Both the position numbers and the translations under genes were made by a program. DNA of 64,000 nucleotides, taken from assembly GCF_000258175.1 (NCBI RefSeq), contig NZ_JH636049.1, positions 3,387,482 through 3,451,481 of the forward strand, read 5' to 3'. This document shows, in pieces, positions 7,910-16,619 of the stretch; position 1 is the first letter of the stretch, and each line of letters starts with the position of its first letter. Origin of the DNA: Saccharomonospora xinjiangensis XJ-54. Its GTDB lineage: Bacteria > Actinomycetota > Actinomycetes > Mycobacteriales > Pseudonocardiaceae. The notes under the pieces are model-generated. The model did not search any database, was not told the DNA's origin, and saw nothing but the letters and a program-made list of their open reading frames with translations.

Positions 7910-9076
7910 GTGTCGGAGACGATCCCGTTCTATCCCCTTTACGCGCTGCTGTTCGCCGATTCCGGCCTCTCCGGTGGTCACATTTCGTGGTTGTTCGCCG
8001 TCTGGTCTGTGGTGGGCATCCTGGCCGAGGTGCCGAGCGGTGCGGTGGCCGACCGGTTCTCCCGTCGTGGGGCGATGGCGCTGGGTGGCCTCGCCCAGGC
8101 AGCGGCTTACGTCCTGTGGACCACGCTGCCCGGTTTCACCTGCTTCGCTCTCGGGTTCGTTCTCTGGGGTGTCGGTGGTGCTTTCGTCTCAGGGGCGATG
8201 GAGGCGTTGCTCGCCGACGGTCTCGCGGCGGCAGGCGCGGCCGACCGGTTCGGCGAGGTCTACGGGCAGCTCGATGCCATCAAACTCGCCGCCAACGTGC
8301 CCGCCGCTGTGGCCGCGACCACCCTGTTCGCCTTCGGCGGGTTCACCCTGGTCGGCTGGGTGAGTGTGGGTGCCTGCGCACTGGCGGCGCTGCTGGCTTG
8401 GAACCTGCCCGAGGCGGAGCGGGCGGACGAGTCCGGCGCGAAGGGTGGGAAAAGCACCTACGCCGGTGTGTTGCGCTCGGGAGCGGTCGAGGCTCTCGGC
8501 AACCCCGTCGTGCGTGGCGCGGTGCTCGCGGTGGCGCTGCTGGCGTCGCTGGACGCGCTGGAGGAGTACTTCGGTCTGATGGCGCATGACTGGGGCGTGC
8601 CGGCGCACCAGGTTCCGCTCGTGGTGATGGCAATCCCGATCGCCGGAGCATTCGGTGCCGCGGTGGCTGGACGACTCGCGGCTGTGCGCCTTCGCACTCT
8701 GACGGCGTTCTTCGGCGTGGCTGTCGCGGTGTTCGCCGTCGCGGGTCTGATGGGGCAGGGCGGTGGGCTCGTGGGTGTTGCCGTCTTCTATGCCGGATAC
8801 CGGGCGGTGTACGTGGTGGCGAACACCCGGTTGCAGGAGCGGGTTAACAGCGGCGCACGCGCCACCGTCACATCGTTCGCAGGACTCGCCACCGAGCTGG
8901 CCGCGCTCGCCGTCTACGCGGCGTGGGCGTGGGGTCAGGTCGGTGCGGTGGCCGCGCTGGCCGTGGTCGTCGCGCTATTCCTGCCGTACGGGCTGCGTCG
9001 CCGCTGCCCTCGCGGCAACGACAGAGCCGGCCCTTCCGGCACTCGATCGGCCACTGTGGACAGGCGCGGCACGTGA
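7910..9076 (+). CDS. Major facilitator superfamily transporter, 5' end uncertain
   Basis: A 12-helix-type transporter of 388 residues from the GTG at 7910. The MFS A-like motif appears as GILAEVPSGAVADRFSRRG. Repeated hydrophobic segments run throughout. The GTG has no convincing ribosome site, and the frame stays open upstream with family-like sequence (TPERGLVRRLRLWALVSE). Further upstream, an ATG at 7823, 7 nt after a possible -10 TAGCAT, reads in the same frame for five codons into a TGA at 7838. The native start may therefore be broken by a nonsense or frameshift change. The substrate is unknown. Confidence 0.7.
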   Translation: MSETIPFYPLYALLFADSGLSGGHISWLFAVWSVVGILAEVPSGAVADRFSRRGAMALGGLAQAAAYVLWTTLPGFTCFALGFVLWGVGGAFVSGAMEALLADGLAAAGAADRFGEVYGQLDAIKLAANVPAAVAATTLFAFGGFTLVGWVSVGACALAALLAWNLPEAERADESGAKGGKSTYAGVLRSGAVEALGNPVVRGAVLAVALLASLDALEEYFGLMAHDWGVPAHQVPLVVMAIPIAGAFGAAVAGRLAAVRLRTLTAFFGVAVAVFAVAGLMGQGGGLVGVAVFYAGYRAVYVVANTRLQERVNSGARATVTSFAGLATELAALAVYAAWAWGQVGAVAALAVVVALFLPYGLRRRCPRGNDRAGPSGTRSATVDRRGT

Positions 9077-9742
9077 AGCCTGCCACGGAAGTGGCGGCGG
9101 TCACTGTGGACATCGGGCGGACGGTGTGTACAACCGGAACGCTGCATGACCCGCGTCGTGCGCGCGGTGGAGTTCCGGAGCTTCCCGCGATGTCCGGCGC
9201 TGAGCTTAGGGAGGAGTACGCGGGTGAGTAGGGGCGTGGTGCGGAGGCGCCCAACGCCGAAACAGCGAGATGACGCTCGTCACAGCGAGCAACCTTGTCG
9301 ATTCGTGTCGTTGAATTCGATCTACAGAATGAACGACTCCGCGCGTCTTCGCGGTTCTGGATCGAAATCCGAAACACTGGGCAGGACGTAATTGAACACG
9401 TGCTGTTAACTGTTTCGCTATGCGAACGAGATACGATCGACGGCTCGGCAAGATCGCTCATAGGCTCGAATGCCGCTCGGTGTGAACCACGTCATCGATG
9501 GCCGTCTATGCAGGTCAAACGCGTGTTCTCGCTGCTGTGAAACCGCATTCTCCTTGGTCAAACTCAGTTGATCTGTGTTCCTGGCCACCCCTTAGTGATT
9601 TTTGCTGTTGTCGTTTCGTAATCTCGCACAGTCTTTCGTGTTTGACCGCATCTTTCCCCCGAGGGGTCTCACGCGAGACGGCCGTCGGCCGAAAGCCCCC
9701 GAACAGACCGGCGGTACCACAGCGAGAAGGAGATCCACGCAC
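9077..9742. other. Intergenic region and long leader before the transglycosylase gene
   Basis: About 665 bp without a convincing gene. Short open frames cross it but none has both a ribosome site and protein-like composition. The right part, from about 9370, is markedly more AT-rich than its surroundings. It may hold the promoter and a structured leader of the cell-wall hydrolase that follows. I looked for the c-di-AMP (ydaO) riboswitch often found before actinobacterial cell-wall hydrolases and did not see its conserved core. Confidence 0.5.
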
Positions 9743-10582
9743 GTGGCAGACAACAAGATGTTCGAGCGCGTGAAGAAGATCATCGCGCTTCAGGCCCCGA
9801 CCCGAAACATCTCGATGCCCGCGACGTCGTTCGGCCGCTCCGTACGCGACGCGGCCAGGAGCTATGCCTCCGTCGGCGTGCTCGCGTTCTTCGTCGCCGG
9901 TGTGGCAAGCCCCGCCGTGCTGGCGGGAACGGACGACGACGCGGCGAGGACCGTGGCGGCCGACACGGCGGCCGTCGTCCAGCAGAGCGGCGCCGAGTCA
10001 GCGGCGAACGCGGGTGAGAAGGCCGCGCCGAAGGGCGAAGGACCCATCGGCGGTGGTGCTCCGGCCCCGAGGAGCGCGGACCCGGCCTTCGCGAACGGCG
10101 AGCAGGCGGCGGCTCCCGAGGCCCCACCGGCACCGGAACAGCCGGAGCAGCCCGCTCCGGCGCCTGCCGCGGACGGGCAGGGTGGCGGCGCCCAGCCGCC
10201 CGCGCCTGCCCCGGTCGAGCCCATCGACGAACTCGACGGCTGGATCCGGTCGGCGATCGGTGTGATGCAGGCCAACGGTGTCCCCGTGTCCGAAGCCGAT
10301 GTCCCCGCCATCCGGACGGTCATCGAGAAGGAGTCGAGCGGCGATCCGATGGCCATCAACCTCTGGGACATCAACGCCAAGCGCGGCACCCCGTCCAAGG
10401 GTCTGATGCAGACGATCGACTCGACGTTCCACGCCTACAAGCTGCCCGGCTACGAGGACATCTACGACCCGGTGTCCAACATCATCGCCGGCACCCGGTA
10501 CACGCTGAGCCGCTACGGCAGCTTCGCCGAGCACCCCGGCCTCGCCCAGATGGCGGCGGGTGGCGGCTACCGAGGCTACTGA
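9743..10582 (+). CDS. Secreted lytic transglycosylase (SLT-type) with a Pro/Ala-rich linker
   Basis: A 279-residue exported peptidoglycan hydrolase. The N-terminus holds a hydrophobic export segment (ASVGVLAFFVAGVASPAVLAG, about residues 33-55). A disordered linker rich in Ala, Pro, Glu and Gly spans about 60-165. The C-terminal 110 residues are the lysozyme-like catalytic domain: TVIEKESSGDPMAINLWD with the general-acid glutamate, then KRGTPSKGLMQTIDSTFHAY. I chose the GTG at 9743, with AAGGAG about 10 nt upstream. Earlier starts would add a basic, non-conserved stretch. It cleaves glycan strands during growth. A strong hairpin terminator follows. Confidence 0.85.
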   Translation: MADNKMFERVKKIIALQAPTRNISMPATSFGRSVRDAARSYASVGVLAFFVAGVASPAVLAGTDDDAARTVAADTAAVVQQSGAESAANAGEKAAPKGEGPIGGGAPAPRSADPAFANGEQAAAPEAPPAPEQPEQPAPAPAADGQGGGAQPPAPAPVEPIDELDGWIRSAIGVMQANGVPVSEADVPAIRTVIEKESSGDPMAINLWDINAKRGTPSKGLMQTIDSTFHAYKLPGYEDIYDPVSNIIAGTRYTLSRYGSFAEHPGLAQMAAGGGYRGY

Positions 10583-10604
10583 CCCAGGCTTCACGTGGCG
10601 TGAT

Positions 10605-10645
10605 GAACGAGGACCCGGCCGGAACACCCGGCCGGGTCCTCGTTC
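10605..10645 (+). terminator. Strong hairpin terminator after the transglycosylase gene
   Basis: A perfect 18-bp stem (GAACGAGGACCCGGCCGG and its complement) closes a 5-nt loop, beginning 22 nt after the stop codon. No long T tract follows, which is usual for actinobacterial terminators. Confidence 0.85.
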
Positions 10646-10838
10646 GTCCGTTGTGGACAGTGGGGCGGACTCGCTACCTCCTGCGGGGCGACATGTGTGC
10701 GGTCGGCGCGACGCCCGTTTACGGTGACCCACCGACCGGGCTTCTCTTTCCCGTGCGGCCGGTCTCCACCCGCCGGTGTGTCACTCGGGCCTTCTCCGGG
10801 CATTCCCGAGCCGTCGCGTACGACGGTGAGGAGGCGGT

Positions 10839-11198
10839 ATGACCTACGGCAAGGACGTGCGGCGGGCGCTGCGGGAACCCACGCGCGAACTGAGGCGCGC
10901 GATTCCCGGCGTGTACGAGGGCTACGCGGGGTTGCACGACGCGGTCATGGCGCGGGGCGCGCTCGACCAGCGGACGAAGGAACTCATCGCGTTGGCCGTC
11001 GCGGTGAGCGAGCAGTGTGACGGCTGCATCGCCGCCCATGCGAAGGCCGCCGTGTTTCACGGAGTCGAACCTCAGGAGGCGGCCGAGGCGATCGGCGTGA
11101 CGTTCCTTTTGAACGGCGGTCCGGCCACGGTGTACGGCGCCAGGGCCTATGCGGCCTTCCTGGAGTACTACGAAGAGCAGGCACAAAGGCACTCGTAG
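10839..11198 (+). CDS. Carboxymuconolactone decarboxylase/AhpD-like family protein
   Basis: A 119-residue all-helical protein with the AhpD-type redox motif EQCDGCIAAHAKAA (CxxC followed by a histidine), preceded by LDQRTKELIALAVAVS. The family includes alkylhydroperoxidase-like disulfide reductases and decarboxylases. The intact CxxC favours a peroxidase or thiol-redox role. GAGGAGG ends 4-5 nt before the ATG. It is apparently a single gene with no redox partner nearby. Confidence 0.88.
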   Translation: MTYGKDVRRALREPTRELRRAIPGVYEGYAGLHDAVMARGALDQRTKELIALAVAVSEQCDGCIAAHAKAAVFHGVEPQEAAEAIGVTFLLNGGPATVYGARAYAAFLEYYEEQAQRHS

Positions 11199-11252
11199 TG
11201 ATCGAAAAGGGGGGGTTCGGCCGGGGTGAGTGAGCAACGCTACGGTTGCGCC

Positions 11253-12251
11253 GTGATCAACAAGTTGGTAAGGCGATCCGCCGTGGTCGCCACCGTGTTG
11301 TCGCTGGGGTTCGCCGCCGGTTGCGGTGGCGCCTCTGACACTGGGGAAACTGGGGAAGCGGCCGCCGACGGTGCCACGTCGGCCAAGCCGGAAATCAACG
11401 ATCCCGCGGTCACGGCCGCGGCGCTACGCACTGCGGACCCGTGCGCGCTTCTCGGCGAGGAAACCTTCGCCGACGTCGGCACGGTCGTCGAGGACAGCGT
11501 GCACGAGGTGGAATGGGGTTCCTGCTCGGCCGAGGTCGAGGACTCGGCAGGCAAGACCGTGGAGTTCACGCTGCGGCTCGGCTCGAACCTCGTCTCGACG
11601 GACGAGGCGAACGAGCAGGTCGAGGGGCTTCCGATGGAGGTCGATTCCGACGATCCGGAGACCTGTTGGGTGTCGGTCGTGACCTCGCACGAGTACACCA
11701 TGGGCATCGAGTTCCAAGCGAGCTACGAAGGCGGCGGTGACGCCTGTGGCCCTGCCAAGACCGCGATGCAGAAGGTCGTGCAGGCCCTGCACAAGGAGCC
11801 GGAGCAGTACGAGAAGCTGCCGGGAACCACTATCGAACTCGATCCGTGTGCCACGGTGGACATGGCGCTCATCACCGAGACGCTCGGCACCGAGCCTCCG
11901 CTCGAGCCGCAGAACCTGCACGAGTGCGACATGTGGGCGGAAGGTTCCGGCGCGTACCCGCTCGTGAAGGTCGGGTTCTATCTCGGCATCGAGCCTGATC
12001 CCGCCGAGGGCGAGGCCGTCGATCTCGGCAACGGGGTGAGCGCCGTTCGCGGCGTCGAGGACCTGGAGGTGGGCTGCACGGTGGAGTGGCAGCACATCAA
12101 GTCGCCGAGGGACGACGAGGCGGACACCTACGGTGAGAACGTCTATGTCACCTTCAGGGCGGAAGAAGGTACCGGTGTGGACCACACCGCCGCCTGCGAC
12201 AAGGCGACGAAACTCGCCCAGAACCTCGTGAGCAAGCTGCCGAAGGCGTGA
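11253..12251 (+). CDS. DUF3558-family lipoprotein
   Basis: A 332-residue predicted lipoprotein. From the GTG at 11253 the protein begins with charged residues (NKLVRR), a hydrophobic stretch and a lipobox-like GFAAGC, followed by a Gly/Ala/Glu-rich linker. The body contains two related halves, each beginning with a DPC motif (ADPCALLGEE near residue 64 and LDPCATVD near 195), the signature of DUF3558. Paired cysteines probably form disulfides outside the membrane. The start is supported by TACGGT ending exactly 6 nt upstream (leaderless). The longer frame from 11226 would disrupt the lipoprotein signal. Function is unknown. Confidence 0.78.
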   Translation: MINKLVRRSAVVATVLSLGFAAGCGGASDTGETGEAAADGATSAKPEINDPAVTAAALRTADPCALLGEETFADVGTVVEDSVHEVEWGSCSAEVEDSAGKTVEFTLRLGSNLVSTDEANEQVEGLPMEVDSDDPETCWVSVVTSHEYTMGIEFQASYEGGGDACGPAKTAMQKVVQALHKEPEQYEKLPGTTIELDPCATVDMALITETLGTEPPLEPQNLHECDMWAEGSGAYPLVKVGFYLGIEPDPAEGEAVDLGNGVSAVRGVEDLEVGCTVEWQHIKSPRDDEADTYGENVYVTFRAEEGTGVDHTAACDKATKLAQNLVSKLPKA

Positions 12252-12259
12252 GCCGAATC

Positions 12260-12298
12260 GTGTGGAATCCGCGACGAAGGCCGTCGCGGATTCCACAC
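12260..12298 (+). terminator. Hairpin terminator after the DUF3558 gene
   Basis: A 17-bp perfect stem (GTGTGGAATCCGCGACG with its complement) and a 5-nt loop, starting 8 nt after the stop codon and followed by an AT-rich stretch. Confidence 0.85.
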
Positions 12299-12523
12299 AA
12301 GACAGTCCTTTTGGGACTTTAATTGTTCGGCATAGCTCCGCGTTACTGTGCCGATGGGCTTCACATCCATCGGTGTGGGCCACCGGAACACGGCCGTCCG
12401 AGGACCACGTTGCTCCGTGTGGTGCGAATTCTCTGAATCCGCATTGACTCCCGACAGTTTTTCACCGCAGGATGCCGGGCGTGCGACGAACCCTGCACGA
12501 CGCACTCACCCTGCGGAGGCGCA

Positions 12524-13264
12524 ATGCGTAAACGGATCGGATACGTGCTGGCCGTTCTGGCCCTCCTACTCGGCGGAACCGTGGTGACGACGGTGATGTC
12601 ACCAGGCACCGCATCGGCCGACGAATGCTACACGTGGAGCCGCGTGCTCAAACCTGGCATGAGCGGCAGTGACGTCAGAGAACTACAGATCAGGGTCGCG
12701 GGCTGGGTCGCGTCGGGGGAGAACCTCGCGCTCGACGGCAGCTACGGCCCCGCCACCGAGGCCGCGGTCAAGCGGTTCCAGAGCGGATACGGTCTCGCCG
12801 CCGACGGAGTGGCGGGAACCAACACCTTCAACAAGATCTACCAGTTGCAGGACGCGGACTGCACGCCCATCCACTTCGACCACTCCGAGTTCAACTACAA
12901 CTGCGGCGCCCGCAACTACAACGGTGGGAAGGTGACGGCTGCGACGGCGCGGGAGAACATGCGCCGCGTCATGTGGCAGTTGGAGGCGTTGCGGCACAAG
13001 CTCGGTGACCGCCCGCTCGTGGTGACCTCCGGGTTCCGCAGCGTGTCGTGCAACTCGTCGGTCGGCGGGTCGTCCACCAGCCTCCACATGTACGGGCAGG
13101 CGGCCGACCTCGGACTGAGCAGCTCGCCGACGCAGTGCCAGATGTTCCACGGCTCGAAGTCCGCGGGCTTCGAGGAGATCCTCGGGCCGGGCTACCCCGG
13201 TCACAACGACCACGTTCACGTGGGCAACAAGTCCAGCCGGTTCTGGAGCGCACCGAACTGCTGA
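12524..13264 (+). CDS. Secreted zinc D-Ala-D-Ala carboxypeptidase (M15 family) with a peptidoglycan-binding domain
   Basis: A 246-residue exported enzyme. A signal peptide (about 1-33, ending PGTASADE) is followed by a PG_binding_1 domain (LKPGMSGSDVRELQIRV through VAGTNTFNKIYQL). The M15 peptidase domain carries the zinc ligands in SLHMYGQAADLG (H and D) and HNDHVHVG. The order matches the classic Streptomyces albus G zinc DD-peptidase. Several cysteines suggest disulfides. GGAGG stands 4 nt before the ATG. It trims stem peptides in the wall and could also affect sensitivity to D-Ala-D-Ala-binding antibiotics. Confidence 0.9.
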   Translation: MRKRIGYVLAVLALLLGGTVVTTVMSPGTASADECYTWSRVLKPGMSGSDVRELQIRVAGWVASGENLALDGSYGPATEAAVKRFQSGYGLAADGVAGTNTFNKIYQLQDADCTPIHFDHSEFNYNCGARNYNGGKVTAATARENMRRVMWQLEALRHKLGDRPLVVTSGFRSVSCNSSVGGSSTSLHMYGQAADLGLSSSPTQCQMFHGSKSAGFEEILGPGYPGHNDHVHVGNKSSRFWSAPNC

Positions 13265-13269
13265 GTGCC

Positions 13270-13995
13270 TTACCCCGCGTGGTCGCCGGTCGCGAGGGCT
13301 GTCGAGCCGACGACCACGCGGTTCTCCACACCGCTGACGGGAAACCCGCGCGCGGGTTTCCTGGTGCTGGTCAGTGTGGTTCCGGGCGGTATCGCGGCGG
13401 CTCCGAGCACGTCCTGTTCGACTTCGCCGAGGAAGTCGTGAGGGAACCCGAGGGAGAAGTCGCTGCCTTCGGTGAGTTGCCGGAGCGCCGCCTCGGGCAG
13501 GGTGAGGGTGGACGAGGCCATCGAGTCCGCCAGTTGTGCGGCCGTGCGAGCCCCGACGACGGGGTGGATCAGGTCGGAACGGGACCGCAGCCAGGCGAGC
13601 GCGACCTGTGCGGTGGTGACATCCAGTTCGGCCGCGACGTTCCTGACGCTTTCGACGAGGGAGCGTTCGCCCTGGCTGAGAGCGGAGGGGGCGCCGTGAC
13701 GTGGTGTGCGGGCCGCCAACGCTCCTTGGGCGAGCGGGCCCCACGCGGCGACGGTGAGCCCGAGTGACCGCGCCATGGGAAGGAGCTCCCGCTCGACGTC
13801 CCTTCGCAGCAGGTGTGTAGGGCACCTGCACCGCCGAAAGCGGAGTCCATCCCCTGCATTGCGCGAGGTGTCGGCCTTCGCCGTGACCCAGGCCGGGGTG
13901 TCGGAGAAGCCGATGTGCACACCTTCCCTGCCCGCACGGCGTCGTCAAGGGCACTGATCGTCTCCTCGACAGGGGTGCGCCGGTCCCGGTCGGTG
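13270..13995 (-). pseudogene. Aldo/keto reductase, 5'-truncated and frameshifted
   Basis: The minus strand carries recognisable aldo/keto-reductase sequence split over three frames. From its 5' side: TPVEETISALDDAVRAGKV in one frame, HIGFSDTPAWVTAKADT in a second, GWTPLSAVQVPYT in a third, then back to RRDVERELLPMARSLGLTV and onward to SLGFPHDFL, the usual C-terminal region. The first 120 or so residues of the barrel, with the catalytic Asp-Tyr-Lys, are absent. At least two frameshifts plus the truncation show a decaying gene. The truncation point near 13,995 abuts another truncated gene on the opposite strand. Confidence 0.8.
13275..13321. terminator. Inverted repeat after the M15 peptidase gene
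   Basis: An 11-bp stem (CCGCGTGGTCG / CGACCACGCGG) closes a 25-nt loop, beginning 10 nt after the stop codon. It probably ends transcription of the peptidase gene. A 20-bp perfect palindrome lies shortly after, at 13341-13360. Confidence 0.55.
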
Positions 13996-14015
13996 AGTTA
14001 GTCACGGGTGCGGGT

Positions 14016-14309
14016 GTGCGGCTCGTCGTCTTCGTGGTGGCCGGTTACCTCGTCGTCCGGCTTCGTGGAGGAGTGAACTGGGCTCGCTGGGCCTTGACCG
14101 TGTTGTTGGGGATGCTTGGAACGGCGTCGCTGCTGATCGACCCCGTTCGGTGGGTGCTGGGAGGCAGCGAGCTGGAAGCGACTCTTGCGGCTTTCACGGT
14201 GACCGACTGGTTGTTCGCGGCAAGCCGGGTCGTGTACCTCGGCGCGGTGGTTGCCGCGCTGGTGTCGATGTTCCGCCCTGCGTCGAACCGGTACTTCGCC
14301 GCTGGCTGA
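14016..14309 (+). pseudogene. Membrane-protein fragment, probably 5'-truncated
   Basis: A 97-residue frame with three hydrophobic segments (LVVFVVAGYLVV, ALTVLLGMLGTASLLI, VVYLGAVVAALVSMF) joined by charged loops. It looks like the C-terminal half of a small actinobacterial integral membrane protein. There is no ribosome site before the GTG, and the frame stays open to the left into unrelated sequence. It begins just where the neighbouring aldo/keto reductase is cut off, so both appear to have lost their 5' parts in one deletion. It could be a genuine small membrane protein, but I think that less likely. Confidence 0.5.
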
Positions 14310-14562
14310 CCAAAGGCGTGCCGTGCGGAGCTGGACGCCCGAATTGGCTCGACCCGCTTTCTCGACCGGGGCAGGCAGGGCTGTAGTCGCTCGGAGCTGC
14401 CCCGAACCGGCTGATGAGGTGGGCAGTGGCTGGGCGACGCTCGGGACCATCACGTTGCCGCTGGTCATGAGGGTCGGTGACGAGCTCTATCTCGTCGCCA
14501 TGCTCAGCGGCAACGTGAACTGGGTGCGCAGCGCGAGCTGCGCGGGGCGAGGTCTTCCCTGA

Positions 14563-15756
14563 TCAAGGCCGGTCGGCGGCTCGGGCGTTCGCGCGCTGAA
14601 CGGATCGCTGGACCAGCCGCCGCAGGGGCGGAAGCCGGACTGCGCGGATCATCAGTTCGCGCGCCAGGACATGCGCCGAGGAGGCGGGTGCGTATTGGCT
14701 CATGCCTTTACGTGCCAGTGCCTGCCGCTTCTGTACCTCGTCGCGCAGTGACTCCTCCCAGCGCACCAACGCGGACGAGACGTCGAGGCCGTGTGTTTCG
14801 AGAGCCGCGCCGAGGCGGTCGGCTCCGGTCAACGCGAGGGCCGCGCCGTAACCGGCGAATAGTGTGACGCACCAAGCCGCGTCTCCGACCAGCACGACCC
14901 GGCCACGGCTCCACGCGTCCATCGTGATCTGACTGACCGAGTCGAAGTAGGCATCGGCAGGGGCCGCGGTGAGCCGGTCGAGAGCTGCGGGAACACCACC
15001 GCCGAGGTCGCCGAAAGCCGTGGTGAGGGCGTGTGCGGGGCCTCTCGCCAGCTCGGTCTCACCAGCCGCATCGCGGTAGGTGAAGAAAGCCGACGACCGA
15101 TCCGGCCCCAGATTGATCACCGCCGCCGTGCGTCCTGGGCCGATGTAGGTGGTCCCAGCCCCCTTCGGCACGTCCTCAGGCTCCTTATCGAGGGGGAATG
15201 CAGCGACGAGGTGCTGGAAATCCACCCGGAACCCAGGCTCTGGGCCGAACACGATCTCCCTGACTCCGGAATGCACACCGTCGGCGCCGACGAGCAGGTC
15301 GGCGCGCTCTGAGGTGCCGTCGCTGAGAGCGACCTCGACCCCGTTGGCGTTCTGGCTAACGGAACGCACGGTGGTGCCGAAACGAATCGGGACGTTGTCG
15401 TGCACCGCTTCGAACAGGGCGGATTCCAGATCGCCCCGGAACACCGTGATCGCCCGAGCGCCGAGTGCGGCCTGCGCGATCTCGGCCGGAATGGCGAACT
15501 TCTGCCGTCCGTCGGCCTTGACGAGGATCGAGGTGAAGGCGCCGAGATCCCGGCCTTTCAGTTCGGGGAGCACGCCAAGCCGATCCGCGGCGTCATAGCC
15601 GTGGCCCAGCAGGTTCACCAGGTAACCGCTGCTGCGCCTTCCCTGCGCGCGTTCGATCACGAGTACATCCCAGCCCGCCTGATGGCATCGCAGCGCGGTC
15701 GCCAGCCCTGCGATACCGGCGCCCACGACGATCACTCGTCCTGCCCTCTTCACCAC
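14563..15756 (-). CDS. FAD-dependent aromatic monooxygenase/hydroxylase (TetX-like)
   Basis: A 397-residue group A flavoprotein monooxygenase. Motifs in order: the dinucleotide fold VIVVGAGIAGLATALRCHQAG, the DG motif in ADLLVGADGVHSGVR (about residue 160), and the FAD phosphate/ribose motif GRVVLVGDAAWCVTLFAGYG (about 285). Such enzymes hydroxylate aromatic or antibiotic-like substrates with NAD(P)H and oxygen. The GTG at 15756 is immediately followed by a second in-frame GTG. It is transcribed divergently from a TetR-type regulator with a double operator between them, suggesting induction by a small molecule, possibly an antibiotic or phenolic compound. Confidence 0.85.
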   Translation of the reverse strand: MVKRAGRVIVVGAGIAGLATALRCHQAGWDVLVIERAQGRRSSGYLVNLLGHGYDAADRLGVLPELKGRDLGAFTSILVKADGRQKFAIPAEIAQAALGARAITVFRGDLESALFEAVHDNVPIRFGTTVRSVSQNANGVEVALSDGTSERADLLVGADGVHSGVREIVFGPEPGFRVDFQHLVAAFPLDKEPEDVPKGAGTTYIGPGRTAAVINLGPDRSSAFFTYRDAAGETELARGPAHALTTAFGDLGGGVPAALDRLTAAPADAYFDSVSQITMDAWSRGRVVLVGDAAWCVTLFAGYGAALALTGADRLGAALETHGLDVSSALVRWEESLRDEVQKRQALARKGMSQYAPASSAHVLARELMIRAVRLPPLRRLVQRSVQRANARAADRP

Positions 15757-15777
15757 GGTCCGTCCCTTCGAGTTGTT

Positions 15778-15817
15778 TGATCACGTGTTCAAAGCTCAGT
15801 ATGATCACATGTTCAAA
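15778..15817. promoter_or_regulatory. Double TetR-type operator between the monooxygenase and regulator genes
   Basis: Two near-identical 16-bp sites, TGATCACGTGTTCAAA (15778-15793) and TGATCACATGTTCAAA (15802-15817), lie 24 bp apart. Each contains an imperfect palindrome of the form TGANCACGTGNTCA. They flank the start of the flavin monooxygenase gene and cover the -35 region of the regulator, as expected for a repressor controlling both directions. Confidence 0.75.
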
Positions 15818-15845
15818 CCGGTGGCAAGTTCGCTACACTTCGGAT

Positions 15846-16478
15846 GTGCCCCGAGGCGTCGCGATTCCCGAACTCAGGCAACAGCTGTTCTCCGCGGTGG
15901 AGCGTGTGATCGTGCGGGACGGTCCCGGCAAGCTCAGCGGACGTGCTGTTACGGCGGAGGCCGGTGTCGCGACCGGATTGCTCCACGCGCACTTCGCCGA
16001 CCTCGACGACTTCCTGACGGCATACGCGGTCGATCGGTCGTTCGTGGTCTCCGCGGGGGCCGCGAACCTGCCGGGCACGGCCGGAACCGGGAGCGTGGTC
16101 GAGAACCTGTGCGAGGTCGTGCAGACGATGCCGTCACGGACCCTTGCAGCACTGGCGAGACTGCTCGTCTCGCGACCGGAACTGGCGGGGCGGGTTCAGG
16201 CCGTACTCGGTGACCGGACAACGGGCCTCGACGCGATCGAGACCGCCGCCGCACGCTACCTCGCCGACGAGCAGGCACTCGGTCGGATCGCTGGTACCGC
16301 GGAGCCTGCGGTGCTGGCGCTCGCGCTGGTCGGCGTGCTGCATCACCTCGTGCTCGCGGCCGTCCCCGAGGCCGAGTTCCACGCCCGCAGCCGGAACGTG
16401 ATCACTACGCTGATCCAGGAGGTCACCGTTGAGCCCTCGCGGGCAAGCCGGGGGACAGCCACGAGGCGCGACCGGTAA
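15846..16478 (+). CDS. TetR-family transcriptional regulator
   Basis: A 210-residue regulator. Residues about 10-55 form the TetR helix-turn-helix (ELRQQLFSAVERVIVRDGP, then GRAVTAEAGVATGLLHAHFADLD). The rest is an all-helical ligand domain. I chose the GTG at 15846 because TACACT ends exactly 6 nt upstream (leaderless) and the longer frame would run through both operator sites. It probably represses the divergent flavin monooxygenase and itself. The inducer is unknown. Confidence 0.85.
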   Translation: MPRGVAIPELRQQLFSAVERVIVRDGPGKLSGRAVTAEAGVATGLLHAHFADLDDFLTAYAVDRSFVVSAGAANLPGTAGTGSVVENLCEVVQTMPSRTLAALARLLVSRPELAGRVQAVLGDRTTGLDAIETAAARYLADEQALGRIAGTAEPAVLALALVGVLHHLVLAAVPEAEFHARSRNVITTLIQEVTVEPSRASRGTATRRDR

Positions 16479-16619
16479 AGCGGCAACATCGGTCACAGGT
16501 CGAATCACAATCCACGAGCCATCGCCCATGAAAGAATTGGGCGCGCAACATTTCGACGGCGTTCGCGGCGAATTGTCACAGAGTTATCGCGTGATGGGGG
16601 CAGATGCGCCGACCCGCGC

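Noticed and set aside
6209..7981. A 590-codon minus-strand frame opposite the ThDP gene
   Set aside because: It lies over two well-supported plus-strand genes and has the composition of antisense high-GC sequence.
9370..9742. Possible c-di-AMP (ydaO) riboswitch in the transglycosylase leader
   Set aside because: The gene context fits, but the conserved GGGGACC, GGGGUGAA and CAGCUAACC core segments are not present; only loosely similar C-rich stretches are.
12683..14005. A 440-codon minus-strand frame covering the M15 gene
   Set aside because: It is a shadow of the peptidase gene plus one frame of the decayed aldo/keto reductase, with Arg/Pro-rich composition and no coherent domain.
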